A stretch of 46,949 nucleotides of DNA, taken from NCBI GenBank assembly GCA_013298595.1, contig JAAFIG010000039.1:1-46949 (forward strand). The letters are read 5' to 3'. Made by a program: the position numbers and the translations under genes. This stretch comes from Deinococcales bacterium. GTDB lineage: Bacteria; Deinococcota; Deinococci; Deinococcales; JAAFIG01. Under the pieces are notes generated by a model. It ran no database searches, had not been told where the DNA came from, and saw only the letters and a list, made by a program, of their open reading frames with translations. Positions 7,701-17,641 of the stretch are shown here, one piece after another. How positions within the stretch are numbered: position 1 is the first letter of the stretch; each line of letters opens with the position of its first letter.

Positions 7701-10028
7701 GTGCCAACGCTTGAGGAACTTCGTGATCGTTTAAAAAAGCCTCTCGAGCGTGAGTTGGCAATGGGTTGCCAAGATAAAGTGGTGACTGCTGGTTTAGAAG
7801 CGTTGCTGGGTAATGTGGCGCAGCCTTTTCCTAAGGTGCGGGCAGTGCTGGATGGGTATAGTACGTTTTCACTCGAGGAGCGCAAAGAGCGTTTACTCGA
7901 GGCGCTTACTTTGCTTGAGGAGGGCAAGAAGGCAGTGGTGGTTGCTAAAGTGCCTAAACTCCAGAGCAATCCAATGGAGCGTGTTCCAGTAGCCTTGGAT
8001 AGCCCACTCGAGCGTTTAACATTACCAATCGGAGCTGTTAAAAAACTGGCTACTTTAAATGTCAGAACAGCTCGAGATTTACTGCATTTTTATCCGCGCC
8101 GCTACGAAGACAGGCGTAAATTACCAGGTTTCCATTTGATTGAAGATGGTGCTAAAGCTACAATTGTTGGCACTGTGACTAGCAAATCTCGAGTCCAACC
8201 ACGTAAAGGAATGCTGATTCTCAAAGCCGAATTGCGTGATGATTTTGGCAATATGGCAGCCGCAACTTGGTTTAATCAGCCGTGGGTGGAAAAAACATTG
8301 CGTGAAGGTGCACGTTTAATTGTTACGGGTAAAGCTAAACGCTTTGGGCGCAAACTCGAGGTTGGTGTTGAATACTTTGAACTCGACGATGATGGTGAGA
8401 GTTTATCAACCGACCGTATTATTGGCGTTTACAGCTCCACTGATGGTATCTCACAAGCATTTTTGCGAAGGTGTAGCCAAGCGGTACTCGAGGTATTCCC
8501 AGAACTCGAGGATTACCTGAGTAGTAAAACCCGTGGTGAATTTAAAATTCTGCCATTGGCTCAGGCATTGCGTGAAGCCCATCAACCCACCGAACTCGAG
8601 ATGCTTGAGCAAGCAATTGAACGCCTTAAATTTGATGAATTTTTATTCCTCGAGTTACGGGTGTTACTCGACGGTGCCAGCCATTTACTTGGTAAGAAAT
8701 TTCGTGCTACAGACGAAGATATTGCTCGGTTTGAGAACAATTTGCCATTTCGCTTTACCAACGCGCAACGTCGCAGTTTGCTCGAGATTGCCAAAGATAT
8801 GCGAGCCGAAAAACAAATGGCACGCTTATTGCAAGGCGATGTTGGTAGTGGCAAAACCGCTGTGGCAGCTTGTGCTTTGTACTTAGCTGCTATTGATGGT
8901 ATGCAAGGCGCGTTAATGGCACCCACCGAGATTTTGGCACGGCAACATTACCTTAATTTACAAAAGTATTTATTTCCACTCGGTATTAAAACCGAATTAC
9001 TGATTGGTGCCATGACCGTCAAAGAACGCCGAGCTGCCCGTGAACGACTCGAGCATGGTGAAATTGATATTGCAGTTGGCACCCAAGCCCTGATTCAAGA
9101 AGGTGTGATTTTTAAAAATCTTGGCTTAGCTGTGATAGACGAAGAACACCGCTTTGGCGTGATGCAACGCCGAGCCTTGTTAGCCACCCGTCCAGATGTT
9201 CTGGTGATGAGTGCCACACCAATTCCACGCAGCCTTGCTTTAACAGCTTACGGTGATCTCGAATTAACCATTATTGATGAATTACCACCAGGGCGTACAC
9301 CAATTCAAACCAAATTATTATTAGACACACACCGTAGGCAAGCTTATAGTTTTGTTTTGCAACAAATTCGATTAGGTAGACAAGCCTTTGTGGTTGCACC
9401 ATTGATTGAAGAATCCGAGAAACTCGAGGAAATACTAGCAGCCACACAACTAGCAGCCGATTTACGAGTGATTCTGCCCGAGGCTCGAGTGGAATTACTG
9501 CATGGCAAAATGCCGCCAGAACAAAAAGATGAAATCATGAATCGTTTTAGGGCAGTACAATTTGATATTTTGGTTTCAACAACTGTCATTGAAGTTGGTG
9601 TGGACGTACCCAATGCAACAGTTATGGTGATCGAAAATGCCGAACGCTTTGGTTTATCACAATTGCATCAGTTACGCGGACGAGTTGGGCGTGGCAGTGA
9701 ACAAAGTTATTGTTTACTGGTGGCAGGTGACCACAGCAAAAAAACCAAGGAACGCCTGAAAGTTATCGAAAGTACCACCGATGGTTTTAAAATTGCTGAA
9801 GCCGACCTTAAACTTCGTGGTCCAGGTGAAATCATGGGAACACGCCAAAGTGGTATGCCCGACCTGAAACTAGGCGATATTGCTCGAGATACCGAAATTA
9901 TTGAACAAGCTCGGGTGTTAGCCAAACGCATTCTCGAATACGACCCAACCCTCGAGAAACCAGCCAGTGCTTTAATTTGTGCTGAATTACAAGCTAGGGG
10001 CGATGGATTTGTCAAAGATGTCATTTAG
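7701..10028 (+). CDS. recG: ATP-dependent DNA helicase RecG
   Basis: Junction-processing helicase that regresses stalled forks and drives branch migration. Superfamily 2 motifs are all visible: Walker [12 protein letters not shown], the DEEH box ([10 protein letters not shown]), [12 protein letters not shown] (motif III), and [13 protein letters not shown] with QLRGRVGRG (motifs V-VI). An OB-fold wedge domain precedes them (about residues 150-235: [11 protein letters not shown]..., [16 protein letters not shown]). It is 775 aa against about 690 in E. coli; the extra 80 residues are a charged N-terminal extension, a feature I associate with Deinococcus-type RecG. The GTG start is supported by a -10 box 6 nt upstream. 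It stands alone between a membrane protein and a nucleotidyltransferase gene. Confidence 0.97.
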   Translation: MPTLEELRDRLKKPLERELAMGCQDKVVTAGLEALLGNVAQPFPKVRAVLDGYSTFSLEERKERLLEALTLLEEGKKAVVVAKVPKLQSNPMERVPVALDSPLERLTLPIGAVKKLATLNVRTARDLLHFYPRRYEDRRKLPGFHLIEDGAKATIVGTVTSKSRVQPRKGMLILKAELRDDFGNMAAATWFNQPWVEKTLREGARLIVTGKAKRFGRKLEVGVEYFELDDDGESLSTDRIIGVYSSTDGISQAFLRRCSQAVLEVFPELEDYLSSKTRGEFKILPLAQALREAHQPTELEMLEQAIERLKFDEFLFLELRVLLDGASHLLGKKFRATDEDIARFENNLPFRFTNAQRRSLLEIAKDMRAEKQMARLLQGDVGSGKTAVAACALYLAAIDGMQGALMAPTEILARQHYLNLQKYLFPLGIKTELLIGAMTVKERRAARERLEHGEIDIAVGTQALIQEGVIFKNLGLAVIDEEHRFGVMQRRALLATRPDVLVMSATPIPRSLALTAYGDLELTIIDELPPGRTPIQTKLLLDTHRRQAYSFVLQQIRLGRQAFVVAPLIEESEKLEEILAATQLAADLRVILPEARVELLHGKMPPEQKDEIMNRFRAVQFDILVSTTVIEVGVDVPNATVMVIENAERFGLSQLHQLRGRVGRGSEQSYCLLVAGDHSKKTKERLKVIESTTDGFKIAEADLKLRGPGEIMGTRQSGMPDLKLGDIARDTEIIEQARVLAKRILEYDPTLEKPASALICAELQARGDGFVKDVI

Positions 10029-10159
10029 TGAAGCAATAGTGCGGAATGTTTTTGATTTCCTGTGCCATACTCAGCACGAATGTAGATGACATTTTTTTAA
10101 GTAGCCTTTTTTATACTTAAACCACACCTTCTTCTAGAGAATGCTAGTCTAGTGGCATC

Positions 10160-11218
10160 ATGAAAGGTTTAATTCCTGCCGCTGGTCTGGGTACACGCTT
10201 GCGCCCACTGACATACACTTTGCCTAAACCACTTTTGTGTGTTGCTAATAAACCCATTATTCAGTATGCCATCGAAGATTTACGCAACGCGGGTATCAGC
10301 CAAGTTGGCATTATTGTTTCAGATTTTGTTAAAGCGGCACTTGAGAAAGAAGCCCTTGAAGTTGAAGGGGTGCAGATTTCTTATATCACACAAAAAGAGC
10401 AACTTGGCATTGCTCACGCTGTCAAACAAGCCTCGGATTGGTTAGCAGGCGAAGATTTTTGCTTGTACTTATCCGATAATTTATTTGAAGAAGGTGTCAC
10501 CCAGTATGTACAGAGTTTTTTGCAAAATGATGTTGATGGTGTGATTGCTTTAGTACAAGTGCCAAACCCCAAAGAATTTGGTGTAGCAGTGCTTGACAGC
10601 GCTGGTAAAGTACAAAAAATTCTTGAGAAACCGCAGAATCCGCCAAGTAATTTGGCAGTAGCTGGTGTGTATTGTTTTAAAAATAAAATTCTTGGTGTGA
10701 TCGAAAATCTGAATCCATCCGCTCGAGGTGAGTACGAAATCACCGATGCAATTAGTGGATTGATGAAAATCGGTACTATTCGTGGTTTAGAAGTTCAAGG
10801 TTGGTGGAAAGACACTGGACGACACGATGATTTACTTGATGCTAACCGATTGCTGCTCGAGCGTATCGAACCCATCAATAAAGGTTCAATTGAAAATACG
10901 CGCCTTGTTGGACGAGTCCGAATCGAAGCTGGCGCTGTGGTTAAAAACAGCACGATTATTGGACCAGCTTTAATTGGTGCAGGTGCATATCTCGAGAATG
11001 TCTATGTTGGACCATTTACTAGCATTGGCGAAGGAGCAGTTTTAAAAAGCGTCGAACTCGAATTTAGTGTCATTCAAGATGAAGCTAAACTCGAGGATAT
11101 TCCAGTGCGTTTACAAGAATGTCTGATTGGACGTAAAGCCATTGTACGCGGCTCGAGTAAAGTGCCAAGGGTGCATCGTTTGGTGTTATCCGATGCTAGT
11201 GTGGTTGAACTCGGTTAG
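10160..11218 (+). CDS. Glucose-1-phosphate thymidylyltransferase, long form
   Basis: Sugar-1-phosphate nucleotidylyltransferase, 352 aa. The N-terminal signature [20 protein letters not shown] plus [20 protein letters not shown] is the NTP-binding loop and following helix of the RmlA/RfbA superfamily. YLSDNLF carries the metal-binding Asp region, and VAVLD, EKPQNPP and GVYCF are the usual sugar-binding segments. The C-terminal third (about residues 240-350) is a left-handed beta-helix with hexapeptide-like repeats ([21 protein letters not shown]), which marks the long form rather than the short tetrameric RmlA. Expected product is dTDP-glucose or a related nucleotide sugar for polysaccharide synthesis. 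No other deoxysugar genes are adjacent. The stop overlaps the convergent cyclase gene by 4 bp. Confidence 0.88.
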   Translation: MKGLIPAAGLGTRLRPLTYTLPKPLLCVANKPIIQYAIEDLRNAGISQVGIIVSDFVKAALEKEALEVEGVQISYITQKEQLGIAHAVKQASDWLAGEDFCLYLSDNLFEEGVTQYVQSFLQNDVDGVIALVQVPNPKEFGVAVLDSAGKVQKILEKPQNPPSNLAVAGVYCFKNKILGVIENLNPSARGEYEITDAISGLMKIGTIRGLEVQGWWKDTGRHDDLLDANRLLLERIEPINKGSIENTRLVGRVRIEAGAVVKNSTIIGPALIGAGAYLENVYVGPFTSIGEGAVLKSVELEFSVIQDEAKLEDIPVRLQECLIGRKAIVRGSSKVPRVHRLVLSDASVVELG

Positions 11219-12801
11219 CTTTTTGCGGTCTCGAGATAAACCACTTTGTCTTTGCCGCTGCTTTTGGCTTGTAACAAAGCTTGGTCAGCTTGCTCTAAGC
11301 GTTGTTCAAAATCATCAGTGCTATGAATGAGGGCAATACCTGCACTGACACTGACCATTTGTTGGAAAGGTTCGGCAATTTCGCGTCGCCATTGCTCGAG
11401 CCGTGTTCGGGCTGTCAATAAATCAATACCCGGTAATAACATGGCAAATTCATCACCACCAAAACGAGCAATCAGATCATCTTGACGCACTAAATCTCTT
11501 AAACGTGACGTGATGGTTTTGAGCACATTATCACCAGCTTGATGCCCAAAAACATCATTGACTGTTTTGAAACGATCCAAATCAAACATCACAAGTACAC
11601 TCGAGCCGCTGGTGTTACGCAGCACGATCTGGGCTAAACGAACAAATTCGGTGCGATTTAAAACCCCTGTTAATTCATCAGTGGTAGCCCGTTGATACCA
11701 AGATTCAATCGGACTCGAGACTCGCCAAATCAGTGGTATTGCCAGCAAAATAACCAGTACAGAAACAACAATGGTTTGCCAGAGTTGCTGCATAAAAACG
11801 GCATCGGTGGCTCCAACAAAATCGGTTTTAGGGGCATGAATACCCAAGTACCAATCGGCATCTTGATTGACCAATAATGGTCGCATTAAACCAACCCAGT
11901 CACGACCACCTGCTCGAAAAGATTGCAATTCGCCACTGGCAAGAGCACTGCGTTGCAATGCAACAGCTTCGACTGAACCAACATCTTTGAGATTTGGTAA
12001 AACCCGACTTTTTGGTTGTAATTTCTGGGCTAAATCAGGCATACCAACCACTTCGCCTGCTTTGGTGACAATAAAGGCAGCGCCATTAGGGCTGGTTGGA
12101 ATTTTTGTTATAAACTCAGACAGCACAGAAATTTCAATATCAACACCAAAAACACCATTGGGTTGCCCACTCGCATTGTGACTTGGCACAGCCGAAGTAA
12201 TACCGGGTTGTTGCGAACTAAAAAACACATACGGACCAGTCCAAATCAGACTATCTCGAGCCACAGCTTGTTTGTACCAAGGGCGAGTTCTGGGATCATA
12301 AGTATCTTTGCTATCCACTCGAGTACTGATAAATTGTAATTGATTGTTATATTCGCGGAATGTTACTACTCGTTTTTGTTTTTCAAAGGCAATGCGTTTA
12401 ATCGTAAAACCCGAGGTTTCACGTTTAGCATAAATAAAAGTGCCATCCAATCCACCATAATATAAACCTGTTAGTTGTGGCACAACCCGTAATTGATCAA
12501 GTAAATAGGCTTCAAAAGCAGCACTATTTGGCGTAAGTGCACCACGTTCAATAAAACCGCGTGTTACTTGAGCTACTTGTTCAGCAGGAACCAGAAAACG
12601 CTGCGTTTTCTCGAGTACCGTTTCTGAAACGTGTTGCAAAACAGAAGTGGTTTTCTCGAGTTGTAAAGCTGTGGCGTTACTGCGAGCCAGTAACAATAAA
12701 ATAATTAGAGCAACACTTTGCAAAGCAACCAAACCAATCAATAACCATTGACGGACAGGTGGGATTTTATTTTTTGAGGATAACTGTGCAAACATACGCA
12801 T
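11215..12801 (-). CDS. Membrane diguanylate cyclase with Cache sensor domain
   Basis: A 528-aa receptor. A TM helix near residues 15-40 is followed by a large extracytoplasmic region (about 45-330) with Cache-type features ([43 protein letters not shown]), then a second TM (about 338-360). A cytoplasmic GGDEF domain starts at [13 protein letters not shown]. The active-site loop is FGGDEFA, and RQDD five residues before it is a good RxxD product-inhibition site, so the enzyme is probably active and feedback-controlled. It should make c-di-GMP in response to a small ligand such as an amino acid or organic acid (ligand unknown). The start is the first of two close ATG codons. It is the last of no operon: its neighbours are convergent or separate. 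Confidence 0.9.
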   Translation of the reverse strand: MRMFAQLSSKNKIPPVRQWLLIGLVALQSVALIILLLLARSNATALQLEKTTSVLQHVSETVLEKTQRFLVPAEQVAQVTRGFIERGALTPNSAAFEAYLLDQLRVVPQLTGLYYGGLDGTFIYAKRETSGFTIKRIAFEKQKRVVTFREYNNQLQFISTRVDSKDTYDPRTRPWYKQAVARDSLIWTGPYVFFSSQQPGITSAVPSHNASGQPNGVFGVDIEISVLSEFITKIPTSPNGAAFIVTKAGEVVGMPDLAQKLQPKSRVLPNLKDVGSVEAVALQRSALASGELQSFRAGGRDWVGLMRPLLVNQDADWYLGIHAPKTDFVGATDAVFMQQLWQTIVVSVLVILLAIPLIWRVSSPIESWYQRATTDELTGVLNRTEFVRLAQIVLRNTSGSSVLVMFDLDRFKTVNDVFGHQAGDNVLKTITSRLRDLVRQDDLIARFGGDEFAMLLPGIDLLTARTRLEQWRREIAEPFQQMVSVSAGIALIHSTDDFEQRLEQADQALLQAKSSGKDKVVYLETAKS

Positions 12802-12844
12802 TGAACAGTAACACGTGTAACAATCTGTAACGCCATGCTAAAGA

Positions 12845-12875
12845 TTAGGAGCGATCTATAATAAGTCGCTCCTAA
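12845..12875. repeat. Hairpin of a GGAGCGA...TCGCTCC repeat
   Basis: A perfect 10-bp inverted repeat (TTAGGAGCGA / TCGCTCCTAA) with an 11-nt AT-rich loop lies between the cyclase and ileS. The core GGAGCGA/TCGCTCC is also used by the hairpin at 42423-42445, so both may belong to one short palindromic repeat family. There is no U-tract, so it is not an obvious terminator. Confidence 0.5.
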
Positions 12876-12992
12876 AGCCAGACTTTAAGCTTTGGTCATG
12901 GGTTCCTCGAGTGTGGAATCTGACCAGAGGTGCTGATACATCTGCAACCAATTGTATAACCATTTTGACTTCGAGAAATCATTCAAGACCAA

Positions 12993-13026
12993 CTCGTTAG
13001 GGCGAGGCGTATCTCGCCCTGACGAG
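12993..13026. repeat. Palindromic repeat copy A, 3' of ileS
   Basis: An inverted repeat of 14 bp with one T-G mismatch (CTCGTTAGGGCGAG / CTCGCCCTGACGAG) and a 6-nt loop. It starts 5 bp beyond the ileS stop codon on the minus strand. The core TAGGGCGA...TCGCCCTGACGAG resembles the other TAGGGGCG...CGCCCTGTGAGACG copies. It may act as a 3' stabiliser or Rho-independent-like stop of ileS, although no T-run follows on the minus strand. Confidence 0.6.
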
Positions 13027-13030
13027 AAAT

Positions 13031-16000
13031 TTAGGCTTTGGCTAAACCAAAATTACCAAATTCTTGCAGCCCAACAAGAAAATCGGTTTGTAAAGGCGAA
13101 ACATACTCGAGTTTCGCTACCAAGGCTTCTTCGCAGATAAAACCCTCCCACGCTTTGGCTGCCTCAAGCATATCGCCTTGCAAGTTGAGACGCAAAATAA
13201 TTTTATCAGACACTTCTAAACCACTATCTTTACGGGTTTGCTGAATTTCACGCAGCAAATCCCGTGATAAACCCTCGAGAATTAAATCCTTGGTCAGTTC
13301 AGTCGTAAAAGCCACCAAAATGCCATCTTGTTCGACAGCCGCAAATCCTTCGGGCGATTTTGCATCCACCAGCACATCAGCAGGCTCGAGTTCAAAAGCC
13401 CCATCAGCCGTCTGAAGCGTAAAGTTCAAACCCTTGTTCACACTCGAAACAACAATACCTGCATCCCCTTCGGAGAGCGCTGCACGAATAGCTGGGATGT
13501 TCTTGCCGTACTTACGCCCCAGTGTTGGCAAATTTGGTTTTAAGTTATAGGAAACCAAATTTGTACCTTCCTCGAGTAATTTCACCGCTTTAACATTCAG
13601 TTCTTCGGCAATGGTTTCCGAAAATCGCTCAAGAGCGACGTTATCGGAAATTTCTCGAGCGCGGAGCATAACTTGCGAAAGTGGCTGGCGCAATTTGAGA
13701 TTCGCTTGCCCGCGAGCTGCCCGACCCAAATCTACAGTGCGAATCACAGCTTGCATTTCTGCCACGAGTTTCTGGTCAAAACGACTCGAGCTAAACTCTG
13801 GAAAACTGCACAAATGCACACTTTCAGGCGCAGCAGCGTCCACGCCTCGCACCAAATTCTGATACAAACTTTCGGACAAAAACGGCGTGAACGGCGCAGC
13901 TAACTTGGTCACAGTCACCAGTGCCTCGTATAACGTGGCATAAGCACTCGAGTCCACATTTCCATCCTGCGTCCAGAAACGCCGACGATTGCGCCGTACA
14001 TACCAATTACTTAACTCCTCAACAAATGCCTCGAGTGCCTTACCGCCCCGACGCGCATCGTACTTATTGAGGGCATCCGTTACCGTATCAATCAAACCCT
14101 CGAGTCTCGAGATCAACCACCTGTCAATCTCTGGGCGATCCTCGAGTTTAGGTGCAACAGCCAAATCAGGATGATCGAGGTTGGCATACAAGACAAAAAA
14201 GCTGTACACATTCCAAAGTGTATTGATAAAACCACGTTGACCCTCGGCAATTAACCGCTCCGAGAAACGCTTGGTGTCGCCCGGTTCTGAACCTGTGAAC
14301 ATATACCAACGCACACTATCGGCACCAAACTTATCAAAAGCAGGCAAAGGCTCGACCACATTGCCTTTAGATTTCGACATCTTCAAGCCTTTTTCATCGA
14401 CCAAATGCCCGAGACAAATCACATTTTTATACACAGGTTGGTCGTAAAGCAGCGTACCAATCGCGTGCAAACTATAAAACCAACCTCGAGTTTGGTCAAT
14501 TGCCTCGCAAATATAATCAGCAGGAAAATGCTTATCAAACGTCTCGAGCGTCTCTTTACTGCGAGCCACACCATCAGCATCTAATAACAAATGCCACTGG
14601 GCATACGGCATCGCACCAGAATCAAACCAGACATCCAGCACTTCAGGCACTCGAGCATACTTCTTCCCATTCAATTCAAAAGTCGCATCATCAATATACG
14701 GACGATGCAAATCCTCATTGGCAAGTTTTTTACCCATCAAAGCCTCGAGTTCCTGCACCGAGCCAACACAGACGTAATCCTTACCATCCTCCGAAACCCA
14801 AAAAGGCAACGGCGAACCCCAGTAACGCTCACGGCTAATACCCCAATCGACATTCCCCCCGAGCCACTTACCAAAACGCCCATCCTTAATATGCTCAGGT
14901 ACCCAATTGATTAACTGATTGGTTTCCGACATGCGTTTCGACATTTTCTCGGTACGAATAAACCAACTCGGACGAGCAAAATACAAAATCGGATCACCAG
15001 TACGATCATGAAAAGGGTAACGGTGCAACAAATTCCCCGCGTGATACATCACACCACGATCCCTCATGGCTTTGATTAAACCCTTATCGGCATCCTTAAA
15101 GAACTTGCCACGCTCATCTGTGACCTGCATGATGCCATTGCCATTGGTACCAAAACACAACACGCAATCGTAAGCCTTACCCACCTCGAGGTCTTCAGCA
15201 CCATACACAGGCGCTTGATGAGCCAAACCAGAACCATCCTCATCACCAACAAAATCGGCAAGCACAACAATATGCGCTCGAGGATGCGGCTTGCCATCGG
15301 GCGAGGCAAGCCCCGCCCCTACGGCTGTGGAACGTGGTGCAGCGAATTTCTCAGCGTTCAAATCCAATTCCTCAAAAACCTCTGGGAATGGCTGGGTGTA
15401 CTGCCAAAAGTGCATTAACTCGCCTTTGAAGGTTGCCAGAACCTCGAGTGGCGGGGCTTCTTTGTTCAAACTCGAGATACGCTCAACAGCATTCTTGGCA
15501 ATGACAATATGACCCATTGGGCTACTGCACAGCACATACTCGAGATTTGGATTCACCGCTGCTAAGGTATTACTCGGCAAAGTCCACGGCGTTGTCGTCC
15601 ACACCAGTAACGCAGGTTGCTCGAGCACAGCCAAATCAACCCCTTGCGCCTCGAGACTTGCTTTTAACGCAGGTGGTGTTGTCTCGAGTTTCACGGGCAA
15701 ACGCACATACACACTTGGATCATTGACCATCTGATAACTGTTCTCATCACCCAATTCTGCCTTGGACAAGGTACTACCAATACGCGGCGAAACAGGTACA
15801 ACCTTAAAATCACGCTCGACCAAACCCTTATCCCACAAGCGCTTGAGCAGATTCCAAACCGATTCGATATACTCGTTTTTATACGTCACATACGCATTCT
15901 CGAGATCAACCCACATGCCAAGGCGTTCGGTAAAATAATTCCAATCCTGAATATTACTAAACACCGACTCACGACACAACCGATTAAACTCCTCGAGTTC

Positions 16001-16339
16001 AGCGCGGCTAGAACCATGATTCCGCCCCTTCATACCCATTTTCTTTTCAACCGCAATTTCAACAGGCAGACCATGCGTATCCCAACCACCCTTACGGGTC
16101 ACATGGAAACCCTTCATGATCTTAAAACGCGGAAAAATATCCTTAAAAGCTCGAGCCAAAACGTGGTGCATAGCAGGTTGACCATTTGCCGTCGGTGGAC
16201 CTTCATAAAAAACAAACTCACCAGACGGCGCGGGCTTTGCCTCGGTTTGACCAAACACATCTCGAGCCTTCCAGAACTCGAGAACAGACGCTTCGACATC
16301 CTTATAACTGACTTGTGGACTGACTTCATTAAATTTCAT
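13031..16339 (-). CDS. ileS: Isoleucine--tRNA ligase carrying an in-frame palindromic repeat
   Basis: Class I aminoacyl-tRNA synthetase of 1102 aa. The HIGH equivalent is in PPTANGQPAMHHVLAR (residues 56-59 read AMHH), and the KMSKS loop is GLKMSKSKGNVV. Class-typical WDTHGLPVE, DWGISRERYWGSPLPFW and VLDVWFDSGAMPYA are present, with the CP1 editing domain between (VWTTTPWTLPSNT, GSGLAHQAPVYGAED). The 'HH' active-site form and large C-terminal part fit the eukaryote-like IleRS2 clade, often mupirocin-tolerant (family knowledge). ATG 16339 is preferred over the in-frame codon at 16414 because the extra residues run through repeat copy C. Residues 340-347 (VGAGLASP) are encoded by a palindromic repeat. 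Regulation: see the T-box at 17642-17924. Confidence 0.97.
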   Translation of the reverse strand: MKFNEVSPQVSYKDVEASVLEFWKARDVFGQTEAKPAPSGEFVFYEGPPTANGQPAMHHVLARAFKDIFPRFKIMKGFHVTRKGGWDTHGLPVEIAVEKKMGMKGRNHGSSRAELEEFNRLCRESVFSNIQDWNYFTERLGMWVDLENAYVTYKNEYIESVWNLLKRLWDKGLVERDFKVVPVSPRIGSTLSKAELGDENSYQMVNDPSVYVRLPVKLETTPPALKASLEAQGVDLAVLEQPALLVWTTTPWTLPSNTLAAVNPNLEYVLCSSPMGHIVIAKNAVERISSLNKEAPPLEVLATFKGELMHFWQYTQPFPEVFEELDLNAEKFAAPRSTAVGAGLASPDGKPHPRAHIVVLADFVGDEDGSGLAHQAPVYGAEDLEVGKAYDCVLCFGTNGNGIMQVTDERGKFFKDADKGLIKAMRDRGVMYHAGNLLHRYPFHDRTGDPILYFARPSWFIRTEKMSKRMSETNQLINWVPEHIKDGRFGKWLGGNVDWGISRERYWGSPLPFWVSEDGKDYVCVGSVQELEALMGKKLANEDLHRPYIDDATFELNGKKYARVPEVLDVWFDSGAMPYAQWHLLLDADGVARSKETLETFDKHFPADYICEAIDQTRGWFYSLHAIGTLLYDQPVYKNVICLGHLVDEKGLKMSKSKGNVVEPLPAFDKFGADSVRWYMFTGSEPGDTKRFSERLIAEGQRGFINTLWNVYSFFVLYANLDHPDLAVAPKLEDRPEIDRWLISRLEGLIDTVTDALNKYDARRGGKALEAFVEELSNWYVRRNRRRFWTQDGNVDSSAYATLYEALVTVTKLAAPFTPFLSESLYQNLVRGVDAAAPESVHLCSFPEFSSSRFDQKLVAEMQAVIRTVDLGRAARGQANLKLRQPLSQVMLRAREISDNVALERFSETIAEELNVKAVKLLEEGTNLVSYNLKPNLPTLGRKYGKNIPAIRAALSEGDAGIVVSSVNKGLNFTLQTADGAFELEPADVLVDAKSPEGFAAVEQDGILVAFTTELTKDLILEGLSRDLLREIQQTRKDSGLEVSDKIILRLNLQGDMLEAAKAWEGFICEEALVAKLEYVSPLQTDFLVGLQEFGNFGLAKA
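15299..15322 (-). repeat. Palindromic repeat copy B, inside the ileS coding sequence
   Basis: Minus strand reads GTAGGGGCGGGG-CTTG-CCTCGCCC, identical over 24 nt to intergenic copy D (17189-17212). It is in frame and encodes VGAGLASP, residues 340-347 of IleRS. It falls just before the conserved AHIVVLADFVGDEDGSGLAHQAP segment of the editing domain, where a surface loop can tolerate extra residues. Confidence 0.8.
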
Positions 16340-16356
16340 AACAACCCCATTTTTTT

Positions 16357-16416
16357 GTAGGGGCGAATCTTGTATTCGCCCAGTGAGACGTAATAAATTG
16401 ACCTTTTCTTGCAATC
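16357..16416 (+). repeat. Palindromic repeat copy C with tail, 5' of ileS
   Basis: Core GTAGGGGCGAAT-CTTG-TATTCGCCC (16357-16381) forms a hairpin. It is followed by a tail GTGAGACG-(2 nt)-ATAAATTGA...TTTTCTTG-n-AATC shared with copy D. It is a direct repeat of D, about 830 bp apart, and the AT-rich gene 16442-17050 lies between them. It ends 18 bp before the ileS start, so the hairpin is in the ileS 5' leader. Confidence 0.75.
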
Positions 16417-16441
16417 TACCAAAATTAGATAAACTTTAAAT

Positions 16442-17050
16442 TTACAGATTTAGATCAAAGTTTGCGTAGTCACTTTTTACTGCTTTTGACAATAAAAATA
16501 ATGAATACACAGATAAAAACAATGAAACAAAACTTCGATAAAAATAATTACTTTTATCAAATTGAACAAAAAATTCAGAATAATAATTTAATGTATTCGA
16601 GAAAAAAATAGAGTTGCCAGAATTATCCATATAAGCTATTACAAAATTAACAATAGAAAGAACTATTGAAAAAATCAAAATAGTCTTGAATCTATACTTA
16701 AAAATATATAACCCTAGTAAAATTAAATAAACAGGTAAATAAAAATTTATAATCACTTCTCTTAGGTAAACCATATTATAATCAGAGTCAGTAAATTTTA
16801 ACTTTGTATCTGACTTTTTTTCTGTATACATCGTTTCTATGACAAAAGTAGATTGCCCAAATTCTCTTTCAAATTCTTTTGTAAAATTCGGATGGATTAT
16901 TTTCTTCAAGACAAATAGCTCATCATTACCCCGTAAACTTATTTCAACCGTGGTATAGCCAGAAAAAACAGAAAACAAGGAAAAAATAGATGTAATCGAA
17001 AATATGAATAAAATCCATAGTATTGTTGTTGATCGAATTCTGGTAAACAT
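16442..17050 (-). CDS. AT-rich hypothetical membrane protein
   Basis: A 202-aa protein of unknown function. An N-terminal hydrophobic segment (residues about 9-30) is followed by a Lys/Glu-rich soluble part (about 35-100) and three further hydrophobic segments (about 105-125, 130-148, 175-195). ATG 17050 is chosen over an in-frame TTG 12 nt earlier because GGAGGA lies at the right distance before it. Base use is far more AT-rich than the neighbours, and CTCGAG, present every 100-200 bp elsewhere, is absent. It sits between direct repeat copies C and D. These signs suggest recent acquisition. It lies between the isoleucine T-box and ileS, on the same strand. Confidence 0.65.
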   Translation of the reverse strand: MFTRIRSTTILWILFIFSITSIFSLFSVFSGYTTVEISLRGNDELFVLKKIIHPNFTKEFEREFGQSTFVIETMYTEKKSDTKLKFTDSDYNMVYLREVIINFYLPVYLILLGLYIFKYRFKTILIFSIVLSIVNFVIAYMDNSGNSIFFSNTLNYYSEFFVQFDKSNYFYRSFVSLFLSVYSLFLLSKAVKSDYANFDLNL

Positions 17051-17106
17051 TAAATCCTCCAATAGTTAAAGCTAACTTGGCTTATCTCGAGAAATGCCGT
17101 CTTAGC

Positions 17107-17131
17107 AGGGTGACACAAGGGTCGCCCCTAT
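17107..17131 (-). repeat. Palindromic repeat copy E (opposite orientation)
   Basis: Minus strand reads TAGGGGCGACC-CTTG-TGTCACCCT with a following CTAAGACGG, matching the family pattern TAGGGGCG...CTTG...CGCCCTGTGAGACG with a few changes. It lies about 60 bp from copy D and in the reverse direction. Confidence 0.6.
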
Positions 17132-17188
17132 GGTTGATTGGTTTTGAATTATCAAAACATTGTGCATAAACAGTCCTTTCGATTTTCC

Positions 17189-17250
17189 GTAGGGGCGGGG
17201 CTTGCCTCGCCCTGTGAGACGATATAAATTGAAAATTTTCTTGAATCACA
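17189..17250 (+). repeat. Palindromic repeat copy D with tail
   Basis: Core GTAGGGGCGGGG-CTTG-CCTCGCCC, then TGTGAGACGATATAAATTGA and TTTTCTTGAATC. The core is identical to the copy inside ileS, and the tail matches copy C. The 255-bp gap between the two hypothetical genes is mostly made of copies D and E. Confidence 0.75.
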
Positions 17251-17305
17251 TTCTATTTTGCCTTTTGGTAAATCTCGAGAAACGTTACATTGCGAACTTT
17301 CGACT

Positions 17306-17641
17306 TTACTTGAAGATGTTTTCTCCTGGTTTTAGCTCACTGAATATTGTGTCTATAAATGGGAACCAAATTGTTGCTGGCAAGGTAGTTCGTGTTGTTT
17401 TGATGAATCTCACTGAGGTGTTTTCTTGTTTTTTACTAAATACTTGCCACTCGAGATTTCCTTGGTTGTTAAACAATAAAATTCCGCTGTTATCATTGTT
17501 TTCAAAGTACGCTTTGAAAGCCAGAAGTAAACGGGGTTTTGTTTTAGACCAAGAACGTCGAATTTGTCCAATACGAATGTTTCTTTGATTCATTTCAGAT
17601 TCATTCTGATTTAACCAATCCAAAAAAATTTTGAGTTCCAT
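17306..17641 (-). CDS. Small hypothetical protein directly behind the T-box terminator
   Basis: A 111-aa product, Lys/Asn/Phe-rich, with no recognised domain; it includes FLDWLNQNESEMNQRN near the N-terminus and an interior FNNQGNLEWQVFSKKQ that reads like a beta-hairpin. I prefer this strand over the overlapping plus-strand frame because it follows the T-box leader. The ATG at 17641 is immediately after the terminator U-run. GGGG of the terminator stem is 6 nt upstream and could serve as a weak Shine-Dalgarno only when the terminator is not formed. An upstream in-frame codon at 17674 lies inside the terminator hairpin and is unlikely. Whether it is translated is uncertain. Confidence 0.5.
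   Translation of the reverse strand: MELKIFLDWLNQNESEMNQRNIRIGQIRRSWSKTKPRLLLAFKAYFENNDNSGILLFNNQGNLEWQVFSKKQENTSVRFIKTTRTTLPATIWFPFIDTIFSELKPGENIFK

Noticed and set aside
14500-14914. ORFs of 107 and 112 aa antisense to ileS
   Set aside because: His/Pro/Asn-rich shadows inside a conserved gene.
16016-16360. 114-aa ORF antisense to ileS 5' end
   Set aside because: Shadow of the ileS coding frame.
17202-17588. 128-aa plus-strand ORF opposite the small gene behind the T-box
   Set aside because: It begins inside repeat copy D and is antisense to the better-supported minus-strand frame, which has the T-box leader upstream.
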